From the NCBI GenBank assembly GCA_002391235.1, contig DGRX01000019.1, positions 38,968-102,967 of the forward strand: a stretch of DNA of 64,000 nucleotides, read 5' to 3'. Shown piece after piece: positions 32,460 to 41,720 of the stretch. Position 1 is the first letter of the stretch; each line of letters opens with the position of its first letter. The notes beneath the pieces were generated by a model that saw only the letters and a list, made by a program, of their open reading frames with translations, did not search any database and was not told where the DNA came from. The position numbers and the translations under genes were made by a program. This stretch comes from Treponema sp. UBA4377 (lineage in GTDB: Bacteria > Spirochaetota > Spirochaetia > Treponematales > Treponemataceae).

Positions 32460-34145
32460 CTACTTCTCCCCCAAAATCTCCCGGGCCCGCGCGAGCGCCG
32501 CGTCGATGTTGGCGCAGACGTTTTCTTTGCCCAGTTTGGAAAGCATTCCGGTTTTTTCGCAGAGCATGTAGGGCTGCGTGTGGATGCCAGAAAGGACAAT
32601 CGTGACGCCGCGGCGGTCGCAGGCTTGCTTGGTTTGCTCCAAGGCGCGGATTCCGCCCGCGTCAAGGTAAATCGTGTTCCTCATGCGCAAGACCAAAACC
32701 TTGTAGTTTACTTCGGCCTTTTCGACGGCCACGTCAAATTTGCGCACCGTTCCAAAAAAGAGCGGGCCGTCGATTTCGTAAACCATCGCGCCCTTGGGTA
32801 TGTCCAAGGTCTCTTGGTTTTCAGACGAGCCGCTTATGCCTTCGGTCAAGTTTTCGCGCTTGGCCTGAACGTTTGAAAGGTCGCACATTTTTTTGATGAA
32901 GAAGAAGGCGGCCAATCCAAGTCCGACTTCAATCGCAACGGTAAGGTCGATGAAGACCGTTATCAAGAACGTAGCGGCAAAGACAAATGAGTCGCTCTTT
33001 TGTCCCTTGACCAAGGCGCGTATGCTTCCAAAGCCCGCCATGTTCCAGGCGACGTTTATCAAGACCGCGCTCAGGGCCGCCATCGGAATGTAGACGGCAA
33101 ACCTTCCCAAGAAAATCAAAATCAACAAGAGCGTCAGCGCGTGAACGATTCCCGCCACGGGAGTCTTGGCTCCGTTCTTGATGTTGGTGGCCGTGCGCGC
33201 GATGGCGCCTGTCGCGGGGATTCCTCCAAAGAGGGGGCTTGCGATGTTGGCGATTCCCTGTCCGATAAGCTCCATGTTGGAGTCGTGCTTGCTTCCAATC
33301 ATGCCGTCCGCGACGACCGCGCTCAAAAGCGACTCGATGGCGGCAAGGACTGCGATTGAAACGGCAGTCGGAAACAGCGCGCGGATTGAAGACAAGCGCA
33401 AGTCAGGCAATTTTGGAAGCGGAAGCGACGACGGAATCGAGCCGTAGCGGCTACCAATCGTGTCGGTGACAAGGCCAAACTTTTCGCGCGCGATGACGGA
33501 AGCGAGCGTGGCCAAAATGATTACGATAAGCGAGCCTGGAATTCTTTTTGTGACGCGCGGCCACAAAAAAATCAGCGCCAAGCTTACAGCAGCGAGCGCG
33601 AACGAGAACCAGTTGACCTGGCCGATGTTAAGGCAGTATGTCTCAATCTTTCCAACAAAGTCGCCGGGCATTTTGTCAAAGCCTTTGGGAAAGGTCGTGA
33701 TGGCCAAGCCCAAAAAGTCTCCGATTTGTCCGGCGAAAATTGTCACCGCGATGCCGGCGGTAAAACCCGTCACGATTGTGTATGGAATGAACTTTACAAG
33801 GCCGCCCATCTTAAAGGCGCCAAGCAAAATCAAAAGAACGCCGGCCATGATCGTCGCCGTCGCAAGGCCTTCGATTCCAAACTGCGCCACGACTCCGTAG
33901 ACGATTACGGCAAAGGCGCCAGTTGGCCCGCCGATTTGCACCTTGCTTCCGCCAAAAGCGCTGATAAAAAAGCCAGCGACAATCGCTGTAAAAAGGCCGG
34001 CCTCTGGAGGAACGCCGCTCGCGATGGCAAAGGCGATGGCCAAAGGAAGCGCGACGATTCCGACGATGACTCCGGCAAGCGCGTCGGAGGCGAATGTTTT
34101 TGCTGAATAGTTTTTAAGGCTAGAAAAAAGCTCTGGTTTTAACAT
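32460..34145 (-). CDS. SulP-family anion transporter with STAS domain
   Basis: 561 residues. About ten to fourteen hydrophobic helices include GVIVGIVALPLAIAFAIASG and the SulP signature GGPTGAFAVIVYG. They are followed by a cytoplasmic STAS domain (from about residue 440; GPLFFGTVRKFDV, YLDAGGIRALEQ). Such proteins exchange or co-transport sulfate, bicarbonate or dicarboxylates across the inner membrane; the substrate is not evident. In the STAS domain the phosphorylatable serine position reads DAGG rather than DSSG. A GC-rich hairpin (GGGGGCAGCCGCCCCC, minus strand) follows the stop. Confidence 0.92.
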   Translation of the reverse strand: MLKPELFSSLKNYSAKTFASDALAGVIVGIVALPLAIAFAIASGVPPEAGLFTAIVAGFFISAFGGSKVQIGGPTGAFAVIVYGVVAQFGIEGLATATIMAGVLLILLGAFKMGGLVKFIPYTIVTGFTAGIAVTIFAGQIGDFLGLAITTFPKGFDKMPGDFVGKIETYCLNIGQVNWFSFALAAVSLALIFLWPRVTKRIPGSLIVIILATLASVIAREKFGLVTDTIGSRYGSIPSSLPLPKLPDLRLSSIRALFPTAVSIAVLAAIESLLSAVVADGMIGSKHDSNMELIGQGIANIASPLFGGIPATGAIARTATNIKNGAKTPVAGIVHALTLLLILIFLGRFAVYIPMAALSAVLINVAWNMAGFGSIRALVKGQKSDSFVFAATFLITVFIDLTVAIEVGLGLAAFFFIKKMCDLSNVQAKRENLTEGISGSSENQETLDIPKGAMVYEIDGPLFFGTVRKFDVAVEKAEVNYKVLVLRMRNTIYLDAGGIRALEQTKQACDRRGVTIVLSGIHTQPYMLCEKTGMLSKLGKENVCANIDAALARAREILGEK

Positions 34146-34217
34146 AATGCGCTATGATACCGCAAAGGAGGAAAAAATACAATTAGGGTTGGGAAAAACG
34201 CTGAATTTATAGAATTT

Positions 34218-34320
34218 GCGCAAATTTAGCGTTTATAAACCTTAATATTTGCGTAAAAACTCTATTTATAAACCTTACAATTTGTGCAAATTTACTATTT
34301 ACAAACCTTAATATTTGTGC
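34218..34320. repeat. three 33-bp tandem repeats plus a partial one before the ATPase gene
   Basis: Units at 34218-34250, 34251-34283 and 34284-34316, with a truncated fourth beginning GTGC. Each runs G(C/T)G(C/T)AAA..., then TTTAYAAACCTTAMWATTT. Variation between units is concentrated in the first half. The array ends 14 bp before the ATPase ATG, so it occupies the -35 and upstream promoter region. Confidence 0.85.
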
Positions 34321-34333
34321 ATATAATGAGAGC

Positions 34334-35656
34334 ATGGCTTTTAAGAGGAAGATTTATAAAGAATTCTTGCGTTGGAAAGAAGACTGGGCCGACAAGCGCG
34401 CTCTGCTTGTTCAAGGGGCTCGGCGCATCGGAAAGTCCACCATTGTCGAGGAATTTGCGAAACACGAATACGACTCATACATCCTTATAAACTTTCAAAA
34501 AGACTTGCCAAAGGTCAAAAGCCTGTTCGAGGACTTGGCCGACCTTGACTCTTTTTTTAGAACCATATCGCTGATTTACGGAAAAAAACTAGTTCCGCAT
34601 AAAAGCCTAATAATATTTGACGAAATCCAACTGTTCCCATTGGCGCGGCAATCAATCAAGCAGTTTGTGGAGGACGGACGCTTTCATTATATCGAAACAG
34701 GCTCGTTGATAACGATAAGGCAAAATGTGGAAAAAATTCTTTTGCCAAGCGAAGAAAAATGCATTGACATGTTCCCTATGGACTTTGAGGAATTCCTATG
34801 GGCCAAAGGCGACGAAGTCACCATTGATTTGATTAGGGAAAACTTTTTGCAAAAAAAGCCCTTGGGCGACGCAGTTCATCGAAAGCTGTTAAAAGACTTT
34901 CGCCTTTATATGGCGGTTGGAGGAATGCCGCAAGCCGTAAACGAACTGTTGGAATCAAACGACTATTCGCGAGTGGACGAAGTCAAGCGCGACATAATAA
35001 CGCTGTATCACAACGACCTAAAAAAACTTGACGCGACTTACAAGCTTTCAACTTCTTTGATTTTTGACGCCCTTCCATCGGAACTGTCATCCCATTCAAG
35101 GCTTTTCAAGGCCACCGCGCTTGGAAAAAACGCGCGTGTGTCGCGCGCATACAGCTCCTTTGAAGCCATAAAAGATTCTATGATTGTGAATATCGCCAAC
35201 AACTGTTCCGACCCTAACATCGCGTTCAACTTGAGCAAGGACATAGCGAGCCAAAAAATCTTTATGGGCGACACAGGGCTTCTTGTCACGCAAATTTTCA
35301 TGAACTCAAAGCTTCCGATTCAAGAGTCAATCTACAAGCAGCTAATCGTTGACAAGATAAGCATAAACCTTGGAATGGTTTTTGAAAACGCAATCGCCCA
35401 AACGCTGCGCGCCAATGGCTACGATTTGTACTTTCACAACTTTGACCACCACGAAATTGACTTTATGCTTTCTTTTGGAAAAAAGATAATTCCAATAGAG
35501 GTAAAGTCTTCGACTTACAAAAACCACCGCTCGCTTGACGTGTTCTGCAAAAAATACTCAAAGCATGTTTTTGACCGCTATGTGATTTGCGCCAAAGACT
35601 TGAAACGCGAAGAAGGCGTGACATTCATTCCCTTTTACATGACGATGTTCTTGTAA
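34334..35656 (+). CDS. AAA ATPase with DUF4143 nuclease-like domain
   Basis: 440 residues. Walker A is VQGARRIGKST in the AAA_14 domain. Walker B is around SLIIFDEIQLFP, and IETGSLITIR fits sensor 1. The C-terminal DUF4143 region contains FENAIAQTLRANGYDLYFHN and HEIDFMLSFGKKIIPIEVKSS. D...E-x-K there matches a PD-(D/E)xK nuclease-like fold. These ATPases are abundant and often duplicated in gut bacteria; their role is unproven. TATAAT lies 6 nt before the ATG without a clear ribosome site, directly after the 33-bp tandem repeats. Confidence 0.88.
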   Translation: MAFKRKIYKEFLRWKEDWADKRALLVQGARRIGKSTIVEEFAKHEYDSYILINFQKDLPKVKSLFEDLADLDSFFRTISLIYGKKLVPHKSLIIFDEIQLFPLARQSIKQFVEDGRFHYIETGSLITIRQNVEKILLPSEEKCIDMFPMDFEEFLWAKGDEVTIDLIRENFLQKKPLGDAVHRKLLKDFRLYMAVGGMPQAVNELLESNDYSRVDEVKRDIITLYHNDLKKLDATYKLSTSLIFDALPSELSSHSRLFKATALGKNARVSRAYSSFEAIKDSMIVNIANNCSDPNIAFNLSKDIASQKIFMGDTGLLVTQIFMNSKLPIQESIYKQLIVDKISINLGMVFENAIAQTLRANGYDLYFHNFDHHEIDFMLSFGKKIIPIEVKSSTYKNHRSLDVFCKKYSKHVFDRYVICAKDLKREEGVTFIPFYMTMFL

Positions 35657-35691
35657 AAAAAAACGGCCTCCCCGCGATGGAGGAAGCCGCC
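35655..35691 (-). terminator. intrinsic terminator of the 5'-nucleotidase gene
   Basis: On the minus strand CGGCTTCCTCC pairs with GGAGGCCG across a short loop and is followed by nine T residues. It lies just after the nucleotidase stop and abuts the stop of the convergent ATPase gene. Confidence 0.75.
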
Positions 35692-35695
35692 TAAA

Positions 35696-37390
35696 TCACT
35701 TCACAATCACAATCCTGCCCGCGCCTTCCGGCTTTTCGTAGTTCAAAAGATAATTTTTGTAAGAAGCCAGCGGGCTGTTCTGGGAAGAAATTTTCGCGTT
35801 GCCGTCCGTTCCCTTGGCAAAGGCTTTGGCGTAATTTGCGGCGATGACAAAGTCTTCGCCGGCGTAATTCTTTATGGCCTTGACGCCTTCAAACATGGCA
35901 AAGCCGTCGCCCATCTCGCGCAAGGTAAAGCTAAGTCCGGCCACGGCGTAGCGCTTTTCAAAGTCCAGCGGAACGTAGGCGGCGCTTTTTTTGTCGTAAA
36001 CCTGGACATCGCTAACGCGATAGGGGCCGGGATTTCCAGTCCAGAATTTTTCGCTGTTTGTTTGGACGGCGGAAGGAAGCGTCGCGTCGATTTTATAGCG
36101 CAAGCCGGCCGCGTGCATGAAGCCGCCGTTTTCCGCCACGCCGACATAGCGGGCGCCAAATTCCAAAGCGTCAAAAATTTGGCGGCCGGTAAGCTCCACA
36201 AGGCAAACGTCGTTCCCAAATGGCAAAACGATTTTTACATCGCTGTATGCCACGTCGCCCGCGGGAATGTCGCTTCTCAATCCGCCGCCGTTTGCAAACG
36301 CCAGGTCGCAGTCAAGACCTTCGACAAAATTAAAGTGCCAATAAAAAGCGTCGGAGACAAAATCGCCCAAATTGCTTTCTTGCTTTCGGACAAGGCGCTC
36401 GTGATTTCCGACCGGCGAATAGGCGCAAAGGGGAAAGTCGCAGGACGCGATTTTTGTTCCCATGTGTTTGTCAATTTGCGCTTTCCAATCTTGAACCAGC
36501 GCGTCAACTTGCGCGTCGGAAGGCTTATACTCTTTTATCAGGCGCGAACTCTTTTGATCGCCATTCAATTCCACAAGGCCAATCGCTCCAAAGTAGCAGC
36601 CGGTCTGCGTCAAAAGAACGTCCTGGCCCTTGTCGTTTTTGACAAACTTTTGTTCCATCACCGTATGCGAATGTCCGTCGATAAAAGCGTCGATGCCATG
36701 CGTGCGCGCGATTACGTCTTCGCTTCGCCATGGGGCGGCACTTTCGTCAACGCCCAAATGGCCAAGGGCAACCACATAGTCGGCCTTGCGCGCGGCCTGG
36801 TCAACCGCTTTTTGAACGCTCGAATAAAGTTCCTCCGAATCGTCGCAGCCATAAATTTTGTAAAGAAAGGTCTTTCCGTCTTTGTCCATAAAATGCTTGG
36901 GCGAAGTCTTTGAGTAAGTTTCGGGCGTCATGATTCCGACAAAGGCCACGCGCGACTTTCCAAGCTTTAAAATTTTATAGGGCGCGACGACAGGCTTGTT
37001 GTCCTTGGCGTGAACAAAGTTGCAGGCGACAAGCGGAAATGCCGCCTCCTTTATAACGTCAAGCGCGCGCTCCATGCCGTAGTCAAATTCATGGTTTCCA
37101 AAAACGGCAAGGTCGTAGCCGGCGGCGTTCATAAACTTGACGACATTTGCGCCCTGATCCATCGCGCCGAAAACCGTTCCCTGTATAAAGTCGCCCGCGT
37201 CAACGAGCGCGACGTTTTTTCCTTGCGCAAGCAGGTCTTGTTTTAACGCGGCCACATTGCCGTAGGACAAGTCCTTCGTTATGTAAGAGTGAACGTCGTT
37301 TGTGTAAACGATGGAAACTTCGCCGCGACGCCCGCATGAAGCGAGAACAAGCGCGAACGAAAGAACAAACAATGCGAATATTTTTTTCAT
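35696..37390 (-). CDS. 5'-nucleotidase / 2',3'-cyclic phosphodiesterase lipoprotein
   Basis: A UshA-like calcineurin phosphoesterase, 564 residues. The signal peptide MKKIFALFVLSFALVLASCG ends in an LASC lipobox, so it is a surface or periplasmic lipoprotein. Metal motifs are YTNDVHSY, DAGDFIQG, GNHEFDYGM, and GHLGVD plus GHSHTV. The C-terminal 5'-nucleotidase substrate domain begins around ANGGGLRSDIPAGDV. It scavenges nucleosides and phosphate from nucleotides. I start at ATG 37390, which has GGAGG 7-11 nt upstream. Confidence 0.92.
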   Translation of the reverse strand: MKKIFALFVLSFALVLASCGRRGEVSIVYTNDVHSYITKDLSYGNVAALKQDLLAQGKNVALVDAGDFIQGTVFGAMDQGANVVKFMNAAGYDLAVFGNHEFDYGMERALDVIKEAAFPLVACNFVHAKDNKPVVAPYKILKLGKSRVAFVGIMTPETYSKTSPKHFMDKDGKTFLYKIYGCDDSEELYSSVQKAVDQAARKADYVVALGHLGVDESAAPWRSEDVIARTHGIDAFIDGHSHTVMEQKFVKNDKGQDVLLTQTGCYFGAIGLVELNGDQKSSRLIKEYKPSDAQVDALVQDWKAQIDKHMGTKIASCDFPLCAYSPVGNHERLVRKQESNLGDFVSDAFYWHFNFVEGLDCDLAFANGGGLRSDIPAGDVAYSDVKIVLPFGNDVCLVELTGRQIFDALEFGARYVGVAENGGFMHAAGLRYKIDATLPSAVQTNSEKFWTGNPGPYRVSDVQVYDKKSAAYVPLDFEKRYAVAGLSFTLREMGDGFAMFEGVKAIKNYAGEDFVIAANYAKAFAKGTDGNAKISSQNSPLASYKNYLLNYEKPEGAGRIVIVK

Positions 37391-37414
37391 AACAACCTCC
37401 AATGTTTACCGCCA

Positions 37415-38485
37415 TTACCGCTGTTCGCGCGAACCTTGCCGCGCTTGTTCGGCTAGCGTGTTCCGTTCCCAAAAAACGCCGTCGGCGTAGCCTTGAATGC
37501 TTGGGTCGTCTTCCGCGCGCTCAAGGCGTTTTTGCGCCCACAAGCAATACTCTTGGTTTATTTCTATTCCGCAAAAAGCGCGGCCCAGTTTTTTTGCCGC
37601 GACGGCGGAAGTTCCGCTTCCCAAAAAAGGGTCAAAGACAAGTCCGCCTTTTGGGCACGAAGCCAATATCAACTTGGCGCAAAGCTTTTCCGGCTTTTGC
37701 GTCGGATGGTCGGTGTTTTCGGGCATCGACCAAAAGGGAACCGAAATGTCGTCCCAAAAATTGCTGGGATGCGTAAGCCTAAAATTGCCGGCCGCGGCGC
37801 GCTCCCAATCTTTTGGCTTTCCGTCCTGCGTGTAGGGGGCCAAAACTTTTCGCTTTTGCATCACGGCCTCAACGTCAAAATAATAGTCGTCGGGATTCTT
37901 CACGGCAAACCAAATGTCTTCCATCGCGTTTTTCCAATTGCTTTTTGCGCCGCGGCCTTTTTCGCGCTGCCAAGTGATTCTGTTCATAACCGCAAGTTCT
38001 TTGGCCACCGCGCGCTGCAAGGCCGACGAGCACTTCCAGTCGCCGCAAATGTAAAGGCTTCCGTTAGCCTTTAGTTTTTTGCAAACGGCCGGAAACCACG
38101 AGTCAAGGTATTCGTCGTAGGCAGCGTCGGAGCGGCCCGCGAATTTTAGGCCGCCAAAATTTTTGCTAAGATTGTAGGGCGGATCGATTATTATAAGGTC
38201 GGCAAAAGCGTCCGGCAAAAGCGGAAGGGCCTCGAACAAATCCGCGTTTATGATTTTGTTTTTTATTGTGTCCGCGAGGACGCCGCCGATTTTGGCGCTG
38301 CCATCCAGGCCGCATTTGGCGCTGTCATTCGCGCTGTTGGCGCCGCCGCTTTTTAGGCTTGTTTCCACGCCAGAAATCGCGGCCGCGCGCAAATCAGCCT
38401 CGGTCAAAAACTTTGAGCGCAAGGCGGGGATTTCTTCCTCATTCAAAGTGAGCGTCCGATTGTTTTTTGCCCGCTGGCTTTTCAT
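37415..38485 (-). CDS. beta-class DNA amino-methyltransferase (N6-A or N4-C)
   Basis: 356 residues. The catalytic DPPY motif (101-104) comes first and the AdoMet motif FDPFLGSGTSAVAAKKLGR near the C-terminus. This is the beta-class order. Between them is a target-recognition region with WQREKGRGAKSNWKNAMEDIW. The N-terminal ~70 residues contain a low-complexity segment (LKSGGANSANDSAKCG) encoded by a dispersed-repeat unit at 38325-38365. The gene follows a DUF2130 gene by 3 bp. No classical restriction enzyme is adjacent, so it is either an orphan methylase or works with the DUF2130 protein. Confidence 0.88.
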   Translation of the reverse strand: MKSQRAKNNRTLTLNEEEIPALRSKFLTEADLRAAAISGVETSLKSGGANSANDSAKCGLDGSAKIGGVLADTIKNKIINADLFEALPLLPDAFADLIIIDPPYNLSKNFGGLKFAGRSDAAYDEYLDSWFPAVCKKLKANGSLYICGDWKCSSALQRAVAKELAVMNRITWQREKGRGAKSNWKNAMEDIWFAVKNPDDYYFDVEAVMQKRKVLAPYTQDGKPKDWERAAAGNFRLTHPSNFWDDISVPFWSMPENTDHPTQKPEKLCAKLILASCPKGGLVFDPFLGSGTSAVAAKKLGRAFCGIEINQEYCLWAQKRLERAEDDPSIQGYADGVFWERNTLAEQARQGSREQR

Positions 38486-38488
38486 AGG

Positions 38489-39844
38489 TTAAAACAAGCC
38501 GCCTTGCTCGCCGGAATCGCTGGAGGCGGCCGCCCCGTTCGCGCTTGATTTGCCTTTCGCGCCAGGAAGCGTCTTTGCGTCCTGCGACTTTAGCGCGGCG
38601 AACTTTTCAGTCATCGTTGGGTTTCCGCGCGTAAGGCTTTTTATCGTAAGGTCTTCGGCCTTGTTGTTGGCAAGGCGCAAGTTGTTTTCGCTTCCAATCA
38701 AAGCGGCCTTTATTTTGTTCAAGTGGTCAATCGTCTTGTCAATCTCGTCAATCGCCGTGGCAAACTTTTCGCTGGCCAGCCTGTAGTTTTTGTCAAAGCC
38801 GCTTTTAAATTCCGAAAGCCGCGACTCGAAGTTTGTTATGTCAATCGACTGGTTCTTCGCCACTTCAAGCTGCCTCTGCCACTCCAAAGAATTTTTGGCC
38901 GCGTTGCATAAAAGCGTGATGAGCGGAATGAAAAATTGCGGGCGTATCACATACATCTTTGGGAACTTGTGAGAAACGTCAACGATTCCGCCGTTGTAAA
39001 GTTCGCTGTCTTTTTCCAGCAAAGAAACAAGAACGGCGTACTCGCATTTTTTTTCGCGCCTGTCCTTGTCCAGTTCCTTAAAGAAAGATTCGTTAGTGTG
39101 TTTTGTCGCCGTTTCGTCGGCCTCGTTTTTCATCTCGAACATAATCGAAATGTACTCAACGCCGTCAGCCTTGTCGCGGAAAATAAAGTCGCCCTTGCTG
39201 CCGGACGCGCGCGAAACTTCGTTGTCCTTTTCAAAATAAGCGTTGGGCATGACAGGCCTTAGGTACTGCTCAAAAAGCGTCTTGCAATGGACTTCAAGCG
39301 ACTCGCCTATCATCTTGGTTGACATCTTGGCCTTTAAGTCCTTGTAGTAGGCTATTTGCTCGTCCTTCAACTTTAGCTGGTTTTCAAAATTTTGCTTTAG
39401 GCTGTCCTCGTTAAGCTTGGCCTTGCTGGCCGCGTTTTCAAGCTGGTTGGAAAGTTTTTGAAGCTCAAGATTTTTTTCGCTTTGAACTTTTTGCAATTGC
39501 AGCTGGCTCTGCGATTCGCCCGCCGCAAGCTTTTGCTTTAGGTCGGAAATTTCAGAATCTTTTTTGGAAAGCGCTTCGGCCACCGCAAGTTTTTTTTCGT
39601 TTTCAAATGAAGAAATCCTGGCGTTAAGTTCCGCAATGCGCTTTTGGCTTTGCAACTCAAATTCGCTCTTTGCCGCGCGAAGCTTTTCTTGGTAAACCTT
39701 GTCCGCCCCGGCGGCCAGCGCCTTTTCAACCAAGCCCGTGTCCACAGAATTGATTTGCGCCAAGTCAATCCAGTCGCCTTTTTGGGCGTCCTCGTCCAGC
39801 ACCAACTTGTTCTTGCTTTCTGCAATCACGCGAATTTGTTTCAT
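38489..39844 (-). CDS. DUF2130 protein: coiled coil plus PD-(D/E)xK-like core
   Basis: 451 residues. Residues ~50-175 form a long Lys/Glu/Gln-rich coiled coil. The DUF2130 core follows: [25 protein letters not shown] (D219) and [12 protein letters not shown] (E237-x-K239). The spacing matches a PD-(D/E)xK nuclease. It then has [20 protein letters not shown] and [13 protein letters not shown]. The coiled coil resembles RmuC-like or SMC-associated nucleases. Function is unproven; its place 3 bp upstream of a DNA methyltransferase gene suggests a modification-dependent nuclease role (inference). Confidence 0.8.
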   Translation of the reverse strand: MKQIRVIAESKNKLVLDEDAQKGDWIDLAQINSVDTGLVEKALAAGADKVYQEKLRAAKSEFELQSQKRIAELNARISSFENEKKLAVAEALSKKDSEISDLKQKLAAGESQSQLQLQKVQSEKNLELQKLSNQLENAASKAKLNEDSLKQNFENQLKLKDEQIAYYKDLKAKMSTKMIGESLEVHCKTLFEQYLRPVMPNAYFEKDNEVSRASGSKGDFIFRDKADGVEYISIMFEMKNEADETATKHTNESFFKELDKDRREKKCEYAVLVSLLEKDSELYNGGIVDVSHKFPKMYVIRPQFFIPLITLLCNAAKNSLEWQRQLEVAKNQSIDITNFESRLSEFKSGFDKNYRLASEKFATAIDEIDKTIDHLNKIKAALIGSENNLRLANNKAEDLTIKSLTRGNPTMTEKFAALKSQDAKTLPGAKGKSSANGAAASSDSGEQGGLF

Positions 39845-39859
39845 GCTTGTTCCTTTGCG

Positions 39860-41635
39860 TTATTCCGCGGCTTCTTCTTCCTCGTAATCCTCAACAACGT
39901 CGCGGTAGTAGAGACGCACAACTTCGTGTTGGTCGCGGTGGCGGGATTTTAGCAACAAGCTTTGCGCGGCGGAACGATAAATATATCCGGAAGAGTTGTA
40001 GATTTCAAAGCGCGGGTCAGTGCGGAAGTCCATGTTGTAAATTTGGATTCGCAAGAATGGCGTGATTCCGCGGACGAACATGTAGTGCGAAAGGCCTACA
40101 GGGAAATCGATGTTGAGAGAAATCGTAAGGTTTTCGTCGCGGTAGTATTGAATGTTCGTCGCGATTGTCCACGCCCAAACGTTCTCGCCTTCCATCGTCT
40201 TAAGCAAAAGGTAATGCGGGTAGAAGTTGTTTCCGTGAACCAAAACTGGATACAACTCAGCGGTGGCGCGCAAGTCCAAGGCCGCAGTGTCGCCGGCGTA
40301 AGAGTTGACGATCAAGTAGCCGCAGTTTTCAATCGCTCTCTGGCCAGTAGCCTTTCCGTAAAACGCGAGGGCGTCGCCGGCGGTCGCCGCGCTCAAGACA
40401 GAAATCGGAGCGTCGTTTTCTATAAGCAAGACTTTTTCGCCGTCAAGCGAGCAGGCCTTTACGATTCTCTGCGCGCAAAGCTCAAGCACCGGCTCCAAGG
40501 GCTTGGCAAGCGACGAATCCTGCTCGGCAAAGTAAGCCCAAGAGCGCAAGATGCCGGCGGCCTGGCCAACCGTCAAATTCAATTCCGTCATCGAAGCGGG
40601 AATCGCCGCGAGCAAGGCTACGTTTCCGCGGTTTCCTTGCGTGTACATGTAGGCTGCCAAATTGTCGACAGTCCAAATGTCAAGGTTGCGTTCCTGCACG
40701 GCGCGCAAAATCATGTTGTTCAAGTTTTCGATTTGCATCGTGAGCGTCGGAAGCAAGTCCGCCATCGAGCCAAAGAAAGGAGCCGATTGGTAAGTGCGGC
40801 GGTTGCCTTTTATAAACGCTTCGGGAACGGAATTAAGCGCCTCGTTGTAGCGGCCAGCCTCGGCCATCGCGGCTACAAAAGAAATGACGCTCTGCTCGTT
40901 TACTGTCATAGCAAAGTTGGCCTCGGTCTGCGAGGCGGAAATAAATTTATTGACGATTTCTTTTGAAAGCGAGCTGATTGTTTGGTCGTAAATGTTCCTA
41001 GAGGCAAAGGCCAAGTCGCCCACTCTGTCCAAGCTAAAGTCGCTTTGCTTTTTCATCATGGAATAATGCGCGGACTTTGAGTTCTTTTGGAATTGAATTT
41101 TTCCGTCCGACAAGGAAGGAGCGATTAAAGAATAGGAATCGATTTTTCCCGTGAAAATCGCGGACTTGGACTTTAAGTCGCTCACAGAAAAGCCTGAATA
41201 AGGAGCGTAGTTCACTTTTACCGACGAAGCGTCGGAAGGCATTTCAGCCGCCACCCACAAAGAGGCGGAGTCGGAATCGTCGCTCAAAGAAAAAGTGAGC
41301 CTTACTCCTTTTGTAAAGTCAAGGGCGTAGGAAAGCTTGTCCGGCTGGCTGTAAGAAACAAGCGTTACAGGAACGTCATGGCCTGAAGAGCTTGTATAAA
41401 GGACAGGCTTTTTTTCGTCGGCGCTAAAGAATATTCCGTTAAAACTTACTTGAAAGCTGTTCTTTAACGCAGAGCCGCCTTTGCCGTCATTCAATTCGGC
41501 AAGCGTAACCCTTAGGGCCCTAATGTTTTTTCTTATAATAGAGTCGCTTCTAAACTGCAATACAAAAATACCGACAATAATAGCGGCGTAAAGGACCAAA
41601 AGTCCAAACATCTTTCTAATGGATTTTTTAAGCAT
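39860..41635 (-). CDS. membrane-anchored conserved protein of unknown function
   Basis: 591 residues. One N-terminal transmembrane helix (about residues 9-28, FGLLVLYAAIIVGIFVLQF) precedes a large extracytoplasmic part. The latter has a beta-rich first half (FQVSFNGIFFSADEKK, VRLTFSLSDDSDS) and a helical second half that looks alpha-toroid-like (NNMILRAVQERNLDIWTVDNL). I recognise no catalytic motif. It may be a treponemal envelope protein. It lies 15 bp upstream of the DUF2130 gene and may share its transcript. Confidence 0.6.
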   Translation of the reverse strand: MLKKSIRKMFGLLVLYAAIIVGIFVLQFRSDSIIRKNIRALRVTLAELNDGKGGSALKNSFQVSFNGIFFSADEKKPVLYTSSSGHDVPVTLVSYSQPDKLSYALDFTKGVRLTFSLSDDSDSASLWVAAEMPSDASSVKVNYAPYSGFSVSDLKSKSAIFTGKIDSYSLIAPSLSDGKIQFQKNSKSAHYSMMKKQSDFSLDRVGDLAFASRNIYDQTISSLSKEIVNKFISASQTEANFAMTVNEQSVISFVAAMAEAGRYNEALNSVPEAFIKGNRRTYQSAPFFGSMADLLPTLTMQIENLNNMILRAVQERNLDIWTVDNLAAYMYTQGNRGNVALLAAIPASMTELNLTVGQAAGILRSWAYFAEQDSSLAKPLEPVLELCAQRIVKACSLDGEKVLLIENDAPISVLSAATAGDALAFYGKATGQRAIENCGYLIVNSYAGDTAALDLRATAELYPVLVHGNNFYPHYLLLKTMEGENVWAWTIATNIQYYRDENLTISLNIDFPVGLSHYMFVRGITPFLRIQIYNMDFRTDPRFEIYNSSGYIYRSAAQSLLLKSRHRDQHEVVRLYYRDVVEDYEEEEAAE

Positions 41636-41682
41636 ATTGGATGATTTTATTCCAAAAAGCGCTTAAATTCAAGAGCGATTTT

Positions 41683-41691
41683 TGATATAAT
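41683..41691 (+). promoter_or_regulatory. extended -10 promoter of the TPR gene
   Basis: TGATATAAT about 30 bp before the GTG start, with a TGGAG ribosome site in between. This is a normal leader, in contrast to the genes where the same box sits 6-9 nt before the start codon. Confidence 0.6.
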
Positions 41692-41720
41692 CGTTCCATA
41701 ATATTAATGGAGAATTTGCT

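Noticed and set aside
34218..34320. CRISPR-like array
   Set aside because: Units are contiguous with no spacers, and no cas genes are present. It is a tandem repeat.
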